Shown here: piece by piece, positions 43,267-51,452 of the stretch
Numbering within the stretch: position 1 is the stretch's first letter
Layout: every line of letters begins with the position of its first letter
NCBI RefSeq assembly: GCF_002240225.1
Contig: NZ_CP022584.1
Coordinates: 4,689,850 to 4,753,849 of the forward strand
Direction: 5' to 3'
Length of the DNA stretch: 64,000 nucleotides
Origin: Paenibacillus physcomitrellae
GTDB taxonomy: Bacteria > Bacillota > Bacilli > Paenibacillales > Paenibacillaceae
Position numbers and translations under genes: made by a program
The notes under the pieces: model-generated
The model's database searches: none
Told to the model about the DNA's origin: nothing
The model's input: only the letters and a program-made list of their open reading frames with translations

Positions 43267-45195
43267 TTACTTCGTCAGCTGCTCCATTTGGGCAATGACG
43301 TTCTCGAACACGCTCATCGCTTCACGGATCGGCTGAGGCGAAGACATGTCAACGCCGGCTTTCTTCAGAATGTTGATGGAATAGTCGCTGCCGCCGCTCT
43401 TAAGGAAGCCGAGGTAACGGTCAACGGCAGGCTGGCCTTCTTCAAGAATCTGCTTGGAGAAGCTTGTAGCTGCAGAGAACCCGGTTGCGTATTTGTATAC
43501 GTAGAAGCTTCTGTAGAAATGCGGGATACGTGCCCATTCCATTTCAATATCCTTATCCACGGCCATATCGTCGCCGTGATATTTCTTGTTCAGCTCATAG
43601 TAGATCGAAGACAGCTCCTGAGGCGTCATCGACACGCCGGCTTCCGCGCGCTCGTGTACGATCTTCTCGAATTCGGCGAACATCGTTTGACGGAAGACGG
43701 TTGTACGGAACTGATCCGCGTAATAAGTGAGCAGGTACAGCTTTTGTTTCGGGTTGTCGGCATGCTTCAGCAAATAGTCCATCAGAAGGGCTTCGTTGGT
43801 TGTGGAAGCGACTTCGGCCAGGAAAATCGTATACTGCGCATCCCGGTAAGGCAGCGCTTCATCCGAGAAATAGGAATGCAGCGCATGGCCCATTTCATGC
43901 GCCAGCGTAAACATGCTGTTCAAGTTGTCGTTGTGGTTCAGCAGCACATAAGGATGTGTGCCGTAAGAGCCCCAGCTGTAGGCGCCGGTCCGCTTGCCTT
44001 CATTCTCATAAACGTCGATCCAGCGGTTGTTGAAGCCTTCCTGCAGCTTCGAGGAGTAATTCTCACCCAGCGGCTTCAAGCCCTCGATGCAAAGCTTCTT
44101 CGCTTCTTCATACGTAATATCCCATTTGTACTCTTCAACGAGCGGCGCAAACAAATCGTACATATGCAGTTCATCCACACCGAGAAGCTTCTTGCGTAGC
44201 TTCATATAACGATGCAGAAGCGGAAGACTTTCATGGATCGTGCCGATCAGATTGTCGTATACATCCTTGGAGATGTTGTCTCCGTACAGCGACATTTCCA
44301 GAACGGAAGGGTACTTCCGGGCTTTGGCGTAGAAAATATTTTTGGTGACATTGGCGCTGAGCGTAGCGGCCAGTGTGTTTTTTTGCTTGGCGTATGTTTC
44401 ATATACAGCTTTAAAGGCACGCTTGCGAACTTCCCGGTCAGGGCTTTCCAGGAACTGAATATAACTGCCGTGTGTAAGCTCAACCTCTTGACCGTCGGCG
44501 TTTTTAATTTTAGGAAACTTCATGTCCGCGTTGTTCAGCATGCCAAAAATGTTCTGCGGAGCCTGCGAGATATTGCCGACCTGGGCCAGCAGCGCTTCCT
44601 CGGCTTTCGAGAGCACATGGGCTTTCTCGCGTTTGATTTCGGTCAAGGTAAATCGGTAGGCCGCAAGTTCGGGACTCTCAATCAATTTGTCCAGTTCCGC
44701 TTCCGGCAGCGATAAAATTTCCGGCGTTACAAAAGAAAGGGCTTCGCTGACTTCAACGCTCAGCTTCTTCGCTTTCTCCAGCAGCGCTTGATATGTAGGG
44801 TCGGCTGTATCCTCGTCATGGTGCAGATTGGCGTATACATACAGCCGCTCTGTAGCCTGACCGAGACGGTCCTCAAGTTCGAAAATGGCTTTAATCTGAG
44901 GGGCGCTGTCCAGCTTGCCCTCAAAATCGGCCACCTTCTTCAATTCTTTCTTCAGATCCTCATAAGCTTGGTCCCATGCCTTTTGATCGGGAAATATATC
45001 CGACAAATTCCAGGTGTTTTCTTTAGTGACTTCTGAGCGTTTAGGCAATGTACTCACGTTTGGTACCCTCCTTGAAAGAATATATGAAGACCTGTCGTCC
45101 CGAACCTCTTTGTCAGCGGAACCTGCCTCCACGGGCATAGATGCCGTCAAAAGACAGCAGGCAAGCAGAAGGGAAACAGCTTTCGCTTTCTTCAT
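43267..45195 (-). CDS. pepF: Oligoendopeptidase F with possible signal-peptide isoform
   Basis: M3 family zinc endopeptidase that cuts short peptides. The HExxH site is LAHEMGHALHSYF; the full PepF domain runs from about residue 60 to the end. Two starts are in frame. The ATG at 45195 gives 642 aa with a good signal peptide (MKKAKAVSLLLACCLLTASM, cleavage likely after PVEA). The GTG at 45057 has a textbook AAGGAGG 9 nt upstream and gives 596 aa, the standard cytosolic PepF length. The upstream ATG only has a poor RBS. Both forms may be made; see findings. No neighbour explains its role. Confidence 0.93.
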   Translation of the reverse strand: MKKAKAVSLLLACCLLTASMPVEAGSADKEVRDDRSSYILSRRVPNVSTLPKRSEVTKENTWNLSDIFPDQKAWDQAYEDLKKELKKVADFEGKLDSAPQIKAIFELEDRLGQATERLYVYANLHHDEDTADPTYQALLEKAKKLSVEVSEALSFVTPEILSLPEAELDKLIESPELAAYRFTLTEIKREKAHVLSKAEEALLAQVGNISQAPQNIFGMLNNADMKFPKIKNADGQEVELTHGSYIQFLESPDREVRKRAFKAVYETYAKQKNTLAATLSANVTKNIFYAKARKYPSVLEMSLYGDNISKDVYDNLIGTIHESLPLLHRYMKLRKKLLGVDELHMYDLFAPLVEEYKWDITYEEAKKLCIEGLKPLGENYSSKLQEGFNNRWIDVYENEGKRTGAYSWGSYGTHPYVLLNHNDNLNSMFTLAHEMGHALHSYFSDEALPYRDAQYTIFLAEVASTTNEALLMDYLLKHADNPKQKLYLLTYYADQFRTTVFRQTMFAEFEKIVHERAEAGVSMTPQELSSIYYELNKKYHGDDMAVDKDIEMEWARIPHFYRSFYVYKYATGFSAATSFSKQILEEGQPAVDRYLGFLKSGGSDYSINILKKAGVDMSSPQPIREAMSVFENVIAQMEQLTK

Positions 45196-45279
45196 CTCCA
45201 GAGCCTACTTTCATTTTTGACAACTAGTATGCTCCGGGTGGCTGTCAATTATTTGGAGGTTCGCTCAAAGCGCGGGATT

Positions 45280-45450
45280 TCAGGGAAAAAAACTCATAAT
45301 GATGAGGATAAAAGCAACTACCACCATAATCAATGAAAAAAGAGCCAGCCCACGCTTGAATTTCGGCGGGATGTTGTTGCGGCTCATCAGGACTATTAGC
45401 GCAAGCGCAAAAGCGACAATAACAAAAATCGTAACATCAGAGGAATTCAT
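45280..45450 (-). CDS. Small membrane protein, 56 aa
   Basis: Two TM helices: residues 6-22 (VTIFVIVAFALALIVLM) and 36-55 (LALFSLIMVVVAFILIIMSF), joined by a basic turn SRNNIPPKFKRG. Topology predicts both ends outside or N-out. AAGGA lies 8 nt before the ATG at 45450. Not recognised. Separated from the 77-aa gene by 53 nt, so possibly in one transcript with it. Confidence 0.65.
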   Translation of the reverse strand: MNSSDVTIFVIVAFALALIVLMSRNNIPPKFKRGLALFSLIMVVVAFILIIMSFFP

Positions 45451-45503
45451 AACGTCTGTTCCTTGACTCCTTCAATATAAGATCGTGATCCCCGTAATTC
45501 GCC

Positions 45504-45737
45504 TTACACTTCCTGAAAAGCCTTCATCAATTCCTCCCATTCCTGCTCACGGCCGGCAAAATCCTCTTTGGGAAAACGCTGCTGGGCCCAATTCATCAAA
45601 GCGGGACGGCTGAGGAAGGTGTGGCATTCTTCGCCCCATTGGTCCGAGATCTCGCGAAGCACCAAAGTTTTGCCCTGGACTTCAACGGTCATCATATTCC
45701 ATTTGTCATTTTTGTAAATCTCATGCTTTTTAATCAT
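45504..45737 (-). CDS. Small hypothetical protein, 77 aa
   Basis: Not recognised. Soluble, acidic, Trp-rich (five Trp), starts MIKKHEIYKNDKWNMMTVEV and ends with a helix rich in Glu. GGAG lies 10 nt before the ATG. No domain seen. The same strand carries the 56-aa membrane protein gene downstream. Confidence 0.7.
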   Translation of the reverse strand: MIKKHEIYKNDKWNMMTVEVQGKTLVLREISDQWGEECHTFLSRPALMNWAQQRFPKEDFAGREQEWEELMKAFQEV

Positions 45738-45910
45738 CTTGCGAATTCTCCATTCTTAACTCCTTGTATAGGGAGTCTTCTTTAGGAAATCTTTTTTGTA
45801 AAATCATAACCCAGCGCCTGCGGGAAAGCAAATAAATCAAGGAAGGACGCGGCTTTTATTATGTTGGAATCCAGCTGCAAGCAAGCCAAGCAAGCGCTTT
45901 AAATCGCTCA

Positions 45911-45939
45911 TTGCATTATGATTAGGGATGAAGTATAAT
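45911..45939 (+). promoter_or_regulatory. Promoter of the cold shock gene
   Basis: TTGCAT, 17 nt, TATAAT; transcription should start near 45946, giving a 40-nt leader. Confidence 0.7.
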
Positions 45940-45984
45940 ACAGTTATTCGTCCCCGATGACGATATTTTTAGGAGGTTGTTCAC

Positions 45985-46182
45985 TTGAAAGGTACAGTTA
46001 AATGGTTCAACGCAGAAAAAGGCTACGGCTTCATTCAAGTTGAAGGTGGCGAAGACGTATTCGTACACTTCTCGGCTATCCAAGGCGACGGATTCAAAAC
46101 TTTGGACGAAGGTCAAGAAGTTGAATTCGAAATTACTGATGGCAACCGTGGCCCTCAAGCCGCTAACGTAATCAAATTATAA
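45985..46182 (+). CDS. Cold shock protein (CspA family)
   Basis: 65-aa nucleic-acid-binding OB fold with RNP1 KGYGFIQV and RNP2 VFVHFSAI; acts as RNA chaperone. TTG start with AGGAGGTTG 10 nt upstream. Alone, followed by a terminator. Confidence 0.96.
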   Translation: MKGTVKWFNAEKGYGFIQVEGGEDVFVHFSAIQGDGFKTLDEGQEVEFEITDGNRGPQAANVIKL

Positions 46183-46238
46183 GAAGGCCTCCGCGCTTAA
46201 GCGGATAACTTATAAAGTTTAGGTTTCGGCACATGATA

Positions 46239-46273
46239 AAGGCACAGCTCCTTGCGGGCTGTGTCTTTTTTTG
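46239..46273 (+). terminator. Terminator of the cold shock gene
   Basis: AAGGCACAGC and GCTGTGTCTT arms, then T7. Confidence 0.88.
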
Positions 46274-46350
46274 CCGTTTAATAAGGCAAATCCCTCTCGT
46301 CTCTTGTATAATGATAGATAACATTTACCTATGGGGGCGGGAAGCGGATC

Positions 46351-46671
46351 ATGGGAACCTTTGAATTTGTTTTTGATCAGAGACTGGGTATTAAGCTTCC
46401 GGATTTCACACAGCCGTATGAAGCTTATTCCTATCAGGAGCAGCTTGAAATTGTTGAGAATTGGGAAGAGATAAGAGGAAGGATTCCTTCAAGGGTTATG
46501 GAGCTGGAACGGATGATTGAACATAAGCTGCATCAATTAGGCAATGAAGATAACTTTGAATTCTCTTGTGACTTAAACCGGGAAATCGCAGATTTGGCGA
46601 GTATTATCAACGATCTTCATATCTGGTACAGGGTATCCGCTGACGTTTCCTCAATTAAACCGCATTTGTGA
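46351..46671 (+). CDS. Hypothetical protein, 106 aa
   Basis: Not recognised. Soluble, acidic; N-terminal strands FEFVFDQRLGIKLPDF followed by helices with Glu-rich heptads (LEIVENWEEIRGRIP, RVMELERMIEHKLHQL). GCGGGAAGCGG precedes the ATG. The next gene (ytpB) starts 88 nt later. It may be a Paenibacillus-specific protein. Confidence 0.7.
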   Translation: MGTFEFVFDQRLGIKLPDFTQPYEAYSYQEQLEIVENWEEIRGRIPSRVMELERMIEHKLHQLGNEDNFEFSCDLNREIADLASIINDLHIWYRVSADVSSIKPHL

Positions 46672-46759
46672 TATAGTTAATTTGTAGAAAGTTATAGGGC
46701 ATATTATAATTAGGATTGTTTTGTTACGGGTAACCCGACAACGTTGTGGAGGCAAAGCA

Positions 46760-47839
46760 TTGATAGAACTTAACAAGAGCCGCCATCAAGTGCCGAGCGA
46801 TCCGCTCCGTCTGATGAGCCGGGTATATAAATTCATATTGCCAACCGTCAAGACGGAGTTGAGCCGGATAAGACAGCATGCTTCTATAATTCCCGATCCA
46901 GAACTGCGCAAGCAGGCTTTGGCCAGCATCCAGACCAAAGAATTCCATTGCCAGGGCGGCAGTGTATATGCGGCGGCCAATCTTCCGCAGCGGCATGTGC
47001 TGATTCCGTTAATCGTAGCTTTTCAGACGATCAGCGATTACCTGGATAACCTTTGTGACCGCAGTACATCCATGGATGCAGACGATTTCCGCCTCATCCA
47101 TCAGTCCATGCTTGACGCTGTTATTCCTGACCGTGAGCCTGCGGATTATTACGCGCTTCGCACGGAGAAGGAGGATGGGGGATATCTCATCGGACTGGTG
47201 AATCAGTGTAGGATGTGCATTCGGGAACTGCCGGGTTATTCTGCGGCACAGCCCTATCTTGTAGATCTGGTAGGTTTATATATTGATTTACAGGTGTACA
47301 AACACATCAAACCGGAAATGCGCGAGCCTGCGCTGCTTGCCTGGAGACAGAAACATCAGGAAAGGGCTCCGCACCTTCATTGGAACGAGTTTGCGGCAGC
47401 AACCGGCTCGACGCTCGGCATGTTTATGCTGTTTCTGTCGGCCTGTGATCCTGACCTGGATGAGCAAGCGGCCTCAACGGTTCATAAGGCGTATTTTCCA
47501 CATGTTTGCGGTCTTCATATTATGCTTGATTATTTAATCGATCAGGCTGAGGACCGGCTGGGCGGGGATTTGAATTTTTGCAGTTATTATGAAAGCGACA
47601 GCGAAACGCTGACCCGGATTGAAATGATTGCGGCATCGGCCAGACAGGATATTAAATTGCTTCCGGTTTCTTCCTTTCACCGGATGATTATAGAAGGGCT
47701 GCTGGCGTTGTATCTTTCGGATCCAAAGGTGGGCCAGCACATGGAAATCAAGGAAGTATCCCGCAGGCTGATGAGGAGAAGCCCGCTTACAAGGCTATTC
47801 TTCTGGGCCAACAGCAGGTGGATACGAAAGTTTCTGTAG
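46760..47839 (+). CDS. ytpB: Tetraprenyl-beta-curcumene synthase family (YtpB, DUF2600)
   Basis: 359-aa class I terpene synthase of the large-prenyl group. Bacillus YtpB converts heptaprenyl diphosphate to tetraprenyl-beta-curcumene. Candidate metal-binding motifs: DYLDNLCDR (about residue 100) and DYLIDQAEDRLGGD (about 250). No squalene-hopene-type cyclase or prenyl diphosphate synthase lies nearby. TTG at 46760 with GGAGG 7 nt upstream is chosen; the frame to 46721 crosses a GGGTAACCC palindrome. Confidence 0.9.
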   Translation: MIELNKSRHQVPSDPLRLMSRVYKFILPTVKTELSRIRQHASIIPDPELRKQALASIQTKEFHCQGGSVYAAANLPQRHVLIPLIVAFQTISDYLDNLCDRSTSMDADDFRLIHQSMLDAVIPDREPADYYALRTEKEDGGYLIGLVNQCRMCIRELPGYSAAQPYLVDLVGLYIDLQVYKHIKPEMREPALLAWRQKHQERAPHLHWNEFAAATGSTLGMFMLFLSACDPDLDEQAASTVHKAYFPHVCGLHIMLDYLIDQAEDRLGGDLNFCSYYESDSETLTRIEMIAASARQDIKLLPVSSFHRMIIEGLLALYLSDPKVGQHMEIKEVSRRLMRRSPLTRLFFWANSRWIRKFL

Positions 47840-47940
47840 CAAATCAGCTTAAGCTGCGAAACATCTCTTCGGACGTTGCGAGCTCTCCCCCGGGCTTATG
47901 ACGAAAGGATTGGGTTTATTTCATTTGAGGAGGAAAACAT

Positions 47941-48912
47941 ATGTCAGCAGTAAAAAAAATTGCAATTTTAACGAGCGGTGGCGATTCCCAGGGAATGAAC
48001 GCAGCAGTGCGCGCCGTCGTCCGCAGCGCTATTTTTCATGGGATTGAAGTTTATGGAGTTCAAAGGGGTTATCAAGGACTGCTGAACAACGATATTTTCT
48101 CCATGGATATTCGGAGCGTCGGTGATATTATTCAGCGCGGGGGAACCATTCTCCAATCGGCACGTTGTCTCGAATTCAAGACCCTTGAAGGCCAGCAGAA
48201 GGGTGCGGCCATTTTACGCGAACGCGGCATTGACGGACTGATCGTGATCGGCGGGGACGGCTCTTATCAGGGGGCTGCCAAACTGAGCGCGCTTGGTATC
48301 AAAACGATGGGTCTGCCGGGTACGATTGACAACGATATTTCCTTTACGGATTATACAATCGGATTCGATACCGCCGTTAATGTTGTGGTGGACGCTATTA
48401 ACAAATTACGTGATACGATGTCTTCGCATGAACGTTCTTCGGTGGTTGAAGTTATGGGCCGCCACTGCGGGGATATTGCCCTGCATGCGGGACTCGCTTC
48501 CGGTGCGGAGACCATTCTTATTCCGGAGGTTCCTTACGATCTGAATGAGGTTGCCGACCGGATGAGACAAAACTTCGAGCATGGTAAGAGACACAGTATT
48601 GTTATCGTGTCTGAAGGGGTTGGCCGTGGTGAAGACGTGGCCGATGCGCTCAAGGAACGTTATCCAAGCATTGACCCTCGTGTAACGGTTCTGGGGCATA
48701 TCCAGCGCGGAGGATCCCCAACGCCGTTTGATCGCAACCTTGCAAGCCGTCTCGGCGATTTTGCCGTTCGGAAGCTGATCGAGGGCGACTCCAACAAAGC
48801 CTGCGGCGTCATTAATGGACAGCTTGTGGCAACGGATATTGAGAAAGTCGTCAAAACGAAAAAAGACTTTAACATGGAGATGTACGAATTGGCTCAGCGT
48901 TTGTCCCAATAA
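47941..48912 (+). CDS. pfkA: ATP-dependent 6-phosphofructokinase
   Basis: 323 aa, tetrameric PFK of the bacterial type. ATP-binding ILTSGGDSQGMNAA, substrate-binding PGTIDNDISFTDYTIGFDTA, MGRHCGDIAL and the allosteric GHIQRGGSP. Two sites differ from Bacillus: SQGMNAA instead of (A/S)PGMNAA and DISFTD instead of DIPGTD; both are read here as lineage variants. GAGGAGGAAAA precedes the ATG. No pyk follows; terminator at 48946. Confidence 0.95.
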   Translation: MSAVKKIAILTSGGDSQGMNAAVRAVVRSAIFHGIEVYGVQRGYQGLLNNDIFSMDIRSVGDIIQRGGTILQSARCLEFKTLEGQQKGAAILRERGIDGLIVIGGDGSYQGAAKLSALGIKTMGLPGTIDNDISFTDYTIGFDTAVNVVVDAINKLRDTMSSHERSSVVEVMGRHCGDIALHAGLASGAETILIPEVPYDLNEVADRMRQNFEHGKRHSIVIVSEGVGRGEDVADALKERYPSIDPRVTVLGHIQRGGSPTPFDRNLASRLGDFAVRKLIEGDSNKACGVINGQLVATDIEKVVKTKKDFNMEMYELAQRLSQ

Positions 48913-48945
48913 GGGACTTTGCTTGGCTGCGATCTCCAATGTAGA

Positions 48946-48986
48946 AAGGCCTTTAGGAAGTTATGTCTTCCCGAAGGCCTTTTTTG
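48946..48986 (+). terminator. Terminator of pfkA
   Basis: AAGGCCTT and AAGGCCTTTTTT arms with an interior AAG/CTT pair. Confidence 0.85.
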
Positions 48987-49109
48987 TGCTCCTGGCTTTG
49001 GCGTGGATGATTACTTGGCTGTAGGGAAAACTTAAACTCAAATGTCCTTACAGAGTACACAACCGGGAGAACAAACCTGTCATAGCGTTTTTAATCCTTG
49101 AAAAATTGG

Positions 49110-49137
49110 ATAATAACACCTTATAAGGTGTTATTAT
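49110..49137. promoter_or_regulatory. 28-bp perfect palindrome over a promoter -10 box
   Basis: Half-site ATAATAACACCTTA (49110-49123) followed at once by its perfect reverse complement. A TTGAAA (49098-49103)-N17-TTATAA (49121-49126) promoter puts the -10 at the dyad centre. A dimeric repressor site is inferred. Confidence 0.65.
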
Positions 49138-49155
49138 GATGTGGGAGCGGATTTT

Positions 49156-49473
49156 GTGACCAAGATATTCCTGGGCCGCACTTCGATTATTTGTGCTGTA
49201 ATTATTCTGTGTACAGGTTTTATCCTTTCTGCTTTAGAATCGGTACATGATACCGCTACGATGTATGCTGGAGGCGGTTCTTTTACGTACAGCATCTTTA
49301 ATATCAACTGGTTCTGGTTCATTGTGCCTGTAATTCTGATTGTGATTGGTTTTTCTCTCCTATACTCGCGCGCGAGGAATAGAAGGGCAAAAAGGGTTCC
49401 CAGCTTGGGAACCCTTTTTTATAGCGCGTTAGGAGGGCAGCCGAAGGGCCTGCCGCCGCTCTACCTGTCTTAA
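49156..49473 (+). CDS. Small membrane protein with a probably shifted C-terminus
   Basis: 105 aa from the GTG at 49156 (GGAG 8 nt upstream). Two TM helices (about residues 8-27 and 50-70). After YSRARNRRAKR the frame runs on through a perfect intrinsic terminator and 45 nt into the convergent MATE gene, which is implausible. Loss of one CG from the CGCGCGCG run (49367-49374) would give ...YSREE and stop at the TAG 49380-49382, just before the terminator. So either a 2-bp slip has occurred or the tail is not used. Not otherwise recognised. Confidence 0.6.
   Translation: MTKIFLGRTSIICAVIILCTGFILSALESVHDTATMYAGGGSFTYSIFNINWFWFIVPVILIVIGFSLLYSRARNRRAKRVPSLGTLFYSALGGQPKGLPPLYLS
49389..49420. terminator. 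Bidirectional terminator
   Basis: AAAAGGGTTCCC-AGCT-TGGGAACCCTTTTTT; serves the small membrane protein gene and the MATE gene. Confidence 0.92.
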
Positions 49474-50787
49474 TCGGAACAACAGCAGAACGGCTGCAAT
49501 CGCAAGGCCGGTGATCAGGCCGACCCAATAGCCGTAAGGGCCGAGGTCTGTATATTTAGACAGAATAAACCCTAAAGGCAAGGCGGCGCCCCAATACGAA
49601 AGCAAAGTAATCCAGAACGCTGAGTTGACGTCTTTGTACCCCCGAAGAACACCTTGAACCGGGGTCGCAATCGCATCGGAGATCTGAAAGAATATCGCGT
49701 AGATCAGAAAATGTTTCGTCATGGCGATCACAGCGTTATCGGTGGAATAAAGCTCCGCCACATCTTGGCGGACGATCATAAGAACGGCGGCGGTGATCAG
49801 CGACAGCAGAGCTGCGGAAATGACGCCGATTCGGCCGTAAAGCTTGGCGTCTCTCAGGCGGGATGCCCCGGTTTCATAGCCGACGAGGATCGTCAGGGCT
49901 GAACAGATGCTGAGTGGAATCATGTACAGGGTCGAAGCGAAATTGATGGCCGATTGATGGGCAGCGATGGTAATCGTGTCAAATCCGCTCATCAGCAAGG
50001 TTACGGCCGCAAATACGGCTGTTTCAAAGAAGATCGCGAACCCGATCGGCACTCCGATCTTAAGCAGCTCTTTCCATTTGGCCAGGGAGATCCGGTACCA
50101 GTTCCGCAGAAGATTATATTCCCTGAAAGTAGAGGTCTGCCGAACGATAAACAGCGCCAGAATGAAGATGCACCAATAGGTGAAAGCGGAAGCTACCCCG
50201 GAACCGATGCCGCCGAGTTTAGGAAATCCGAATTTCCCGAAGATTAGCACATAGTTAGCTGCTACGTTGATAGGCAGCGAGACCAGAGTGACAACCATGG
50301 AAATCCGGGTTTGACCCAAGGCGTCGATGGAGGATCTGAGCACGACATATCCGAACAGCGGAAGAACTCCCGTCCCCATAGCCGTCAAGAAATAAAAGGC
50401 GACATGGTGAACCTTTGGCGTTAAATGCATGGCATTCAGAATCGGGGAAATCAGCAGCGCTCCCGCTGCGATGACGATTAACCCGACAATAACCGCGAGC
50501 ATCAGGCCCTGCATGACCTGATAGGCTACTTTGTTCTTGTGTCCTTCGCCGATCAGATGCGAAATCACAGGGGTTACTGCCATTAAAATTCCGCTTAATC
50601 CGGTTTGAACAGGCACCCAAAGGCTTGATCCAACGGCAGCTCCGGCCAAATCCTCAGGACTGGCATGACCAGACATGACGGTATCAAAGAAGGTCATAAG
50701 CGACATCGTAACCTGGGTAATTAAAATAGGGATCAAGATCTGCAGGAAAAGGATATATTTCTGTTTAAACGTCGCTGTTGGTTTCAT
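49429..50787 (-). CDS. MATE family efflux transporter
   Basis: 452-aa permease with 12 TM helices in two MatE repeats, NorM-like: DTVMSGHASPEDLAGAAVGSSLW in the first half and a matching AAHQSAINFASTLYMIPLS in the second. Expels cationic drugs or metabolites by Na+ or H+ antiport. ATG at 50787 is favoured (MKPTATFKQKY, the typical start) though GGAG is 14 nt away; the frame reaches 50829 with no RBS. Confidence 0.92.
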   Translation of the reverse strand: MKPTATFKQKYILFLQILIPILITQVTMSLMTFFDTVMSGHASPEDLAGAAVGSSLWVPVQTGLSGILMAVTPVISHLIGEGHKNKVAYQVMQGLMLAVIVGLIVIAAGALLISPILNAMHLTPKVHHVAFYFLTAMGTGVLPLFGYVVLRSSIDALGQTRISMVVTLVSLPINVAANYVLIFGKFGFPKLGGIGSGVASAFTYWCIFILALFIVRQTSTFREYNLLRNWYRISLAKWKELLKIGVPIGFAIFFETAVFAAVTLLMSGFDTITIAAHQSAINFASTLYMIPLSICSALTILVGYETGASRLRDAKLYGRIGVISAALLSLITAAVLMIVRQDVAELYSTDNAVIAMTKHFLIYAIFFQISDAIATPVQGVLRGYKDVNSAFWITLLSYWGAALPLGFILSKYTDLGPYGYWVGLITGLAIAAVLLLFRLRQVERRQALRLPS

Positions 50788-50903
50788 AAGATAATTAAAA
50801 GCTCCGATCCATAAAAGGTTACAAGTCATGTAAAATTTTATTCAAGTGAAATTCTATTTTAGTAGATCCGGCTCATTTTGAACAGGGGACAATTAGCCAA
50901 TTT

Positions 50904-50933
50904 AAAAAAGCCGCCTCCATAGGAGACGGCTTT
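50904..50933 (-). terminator. Terminator of the 64-aa protein gene
   Basis: On the minus strand AAAGCCGTCTCC-TAT-GGAGGCGGCTTTTTT. Confidence 0.85.
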
Positions 50934-50985
50934 CATTCCAAAAAACCTAAGGCTCTTCAATTTCAAAAAGAGTAATGCCCTTTTT

Positions 50986-51180
50986 TTAATGAAGCAAACT
51001 TGTGTTTTGATGTTCGCAAATGCTGTACTGCATAATTTCCATCGCATCTTCTTGTTCCAACATTTTAAAGCCGTCTCTCAGCATGATGATGGAATCCAGT
51101 TCTTGTTGTTTGAAGAACGGCAGCATGTCGGGAAACCACTTTATGACGATTTGTTCCAGTTTGACCGTTTCCATTTCCAC
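50986..51180 (-). CDS. Small hypothetical protein, about 64 aa
   Basis: Not recognised. From the GTG at 51180 (AAAGGAGAAGGAG 8 nt upstream) it reads (M)EMETVKLEQIVIKWFP and continues as a soluble acidic helical protein with one Cys near the C-terminus. The ATG at 51174 is an alternative. It is supported by the RBS and by a strong terminator 50 nt after the stop. The longer frame to 51291 is not supported. Confidence 0.6.
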   Translation of the reverse strand: MEMETVKLEQIVIKWFPDMLPFFKQQELDSIIMLRDGFKMLEQEDAMEIMQYSICEHQNTSLLH

Positions 51181-51355
51181 AACAACCACTCCTTCTCCTT
51201 TGGAATCATTCGTTCTGCAATAAACAGAATCATTCAAGATCATCGGAAAAGCAAAGTCTGTGAAATTAGGGACCGAACAAGTACAACTCATAAAAAGGTG
51301 AAGAACCGGCGCACGTTTATTGTATCACAACTCAGGGATAAAAGCAGGTAACATC

Positions 51356-51421
51356 TACCCGTTTTACGATAGGCTTATACCTGTTTCGCGATAGGCTTGT
51401 TCCTGTTTTACAGGAGGCTCG
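51356..51421. repeat. Three tandem 22-bp imperfect repeats
   Basis: Units at 51356-51377, 51378-51399 and 51400-51421 share T-CC-GTTT-...-GGCT; units 1 and 2 differ at 4 positions, unit 3 is less alike. They lie 31 bp after the yitT stop on the opposite side of the 64-aa gene. Function unknown. Confidence 0.6.
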
Positions 51422-51452
51422 CCTGCAGCCTTGCCTTAAGTTTGCCTGTGTG

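Noticed and set aside
45922-46158. 78-aa frame antisense to the cold shock gene
   Set aside because: Mirror of csp codon pattern, no RBS.
46721-46759. Longer N-terminus for the YtpB protein
   Set aside because: No RBS upstream; the TTG at 46760 with GGAGG fits.
47941-48912. PfkA Pro-to-Gln and PG-to-SF differences as active-site loss
   Set aside because: The rest of the active site is intact; these look like lineage variants rather than inactivation.
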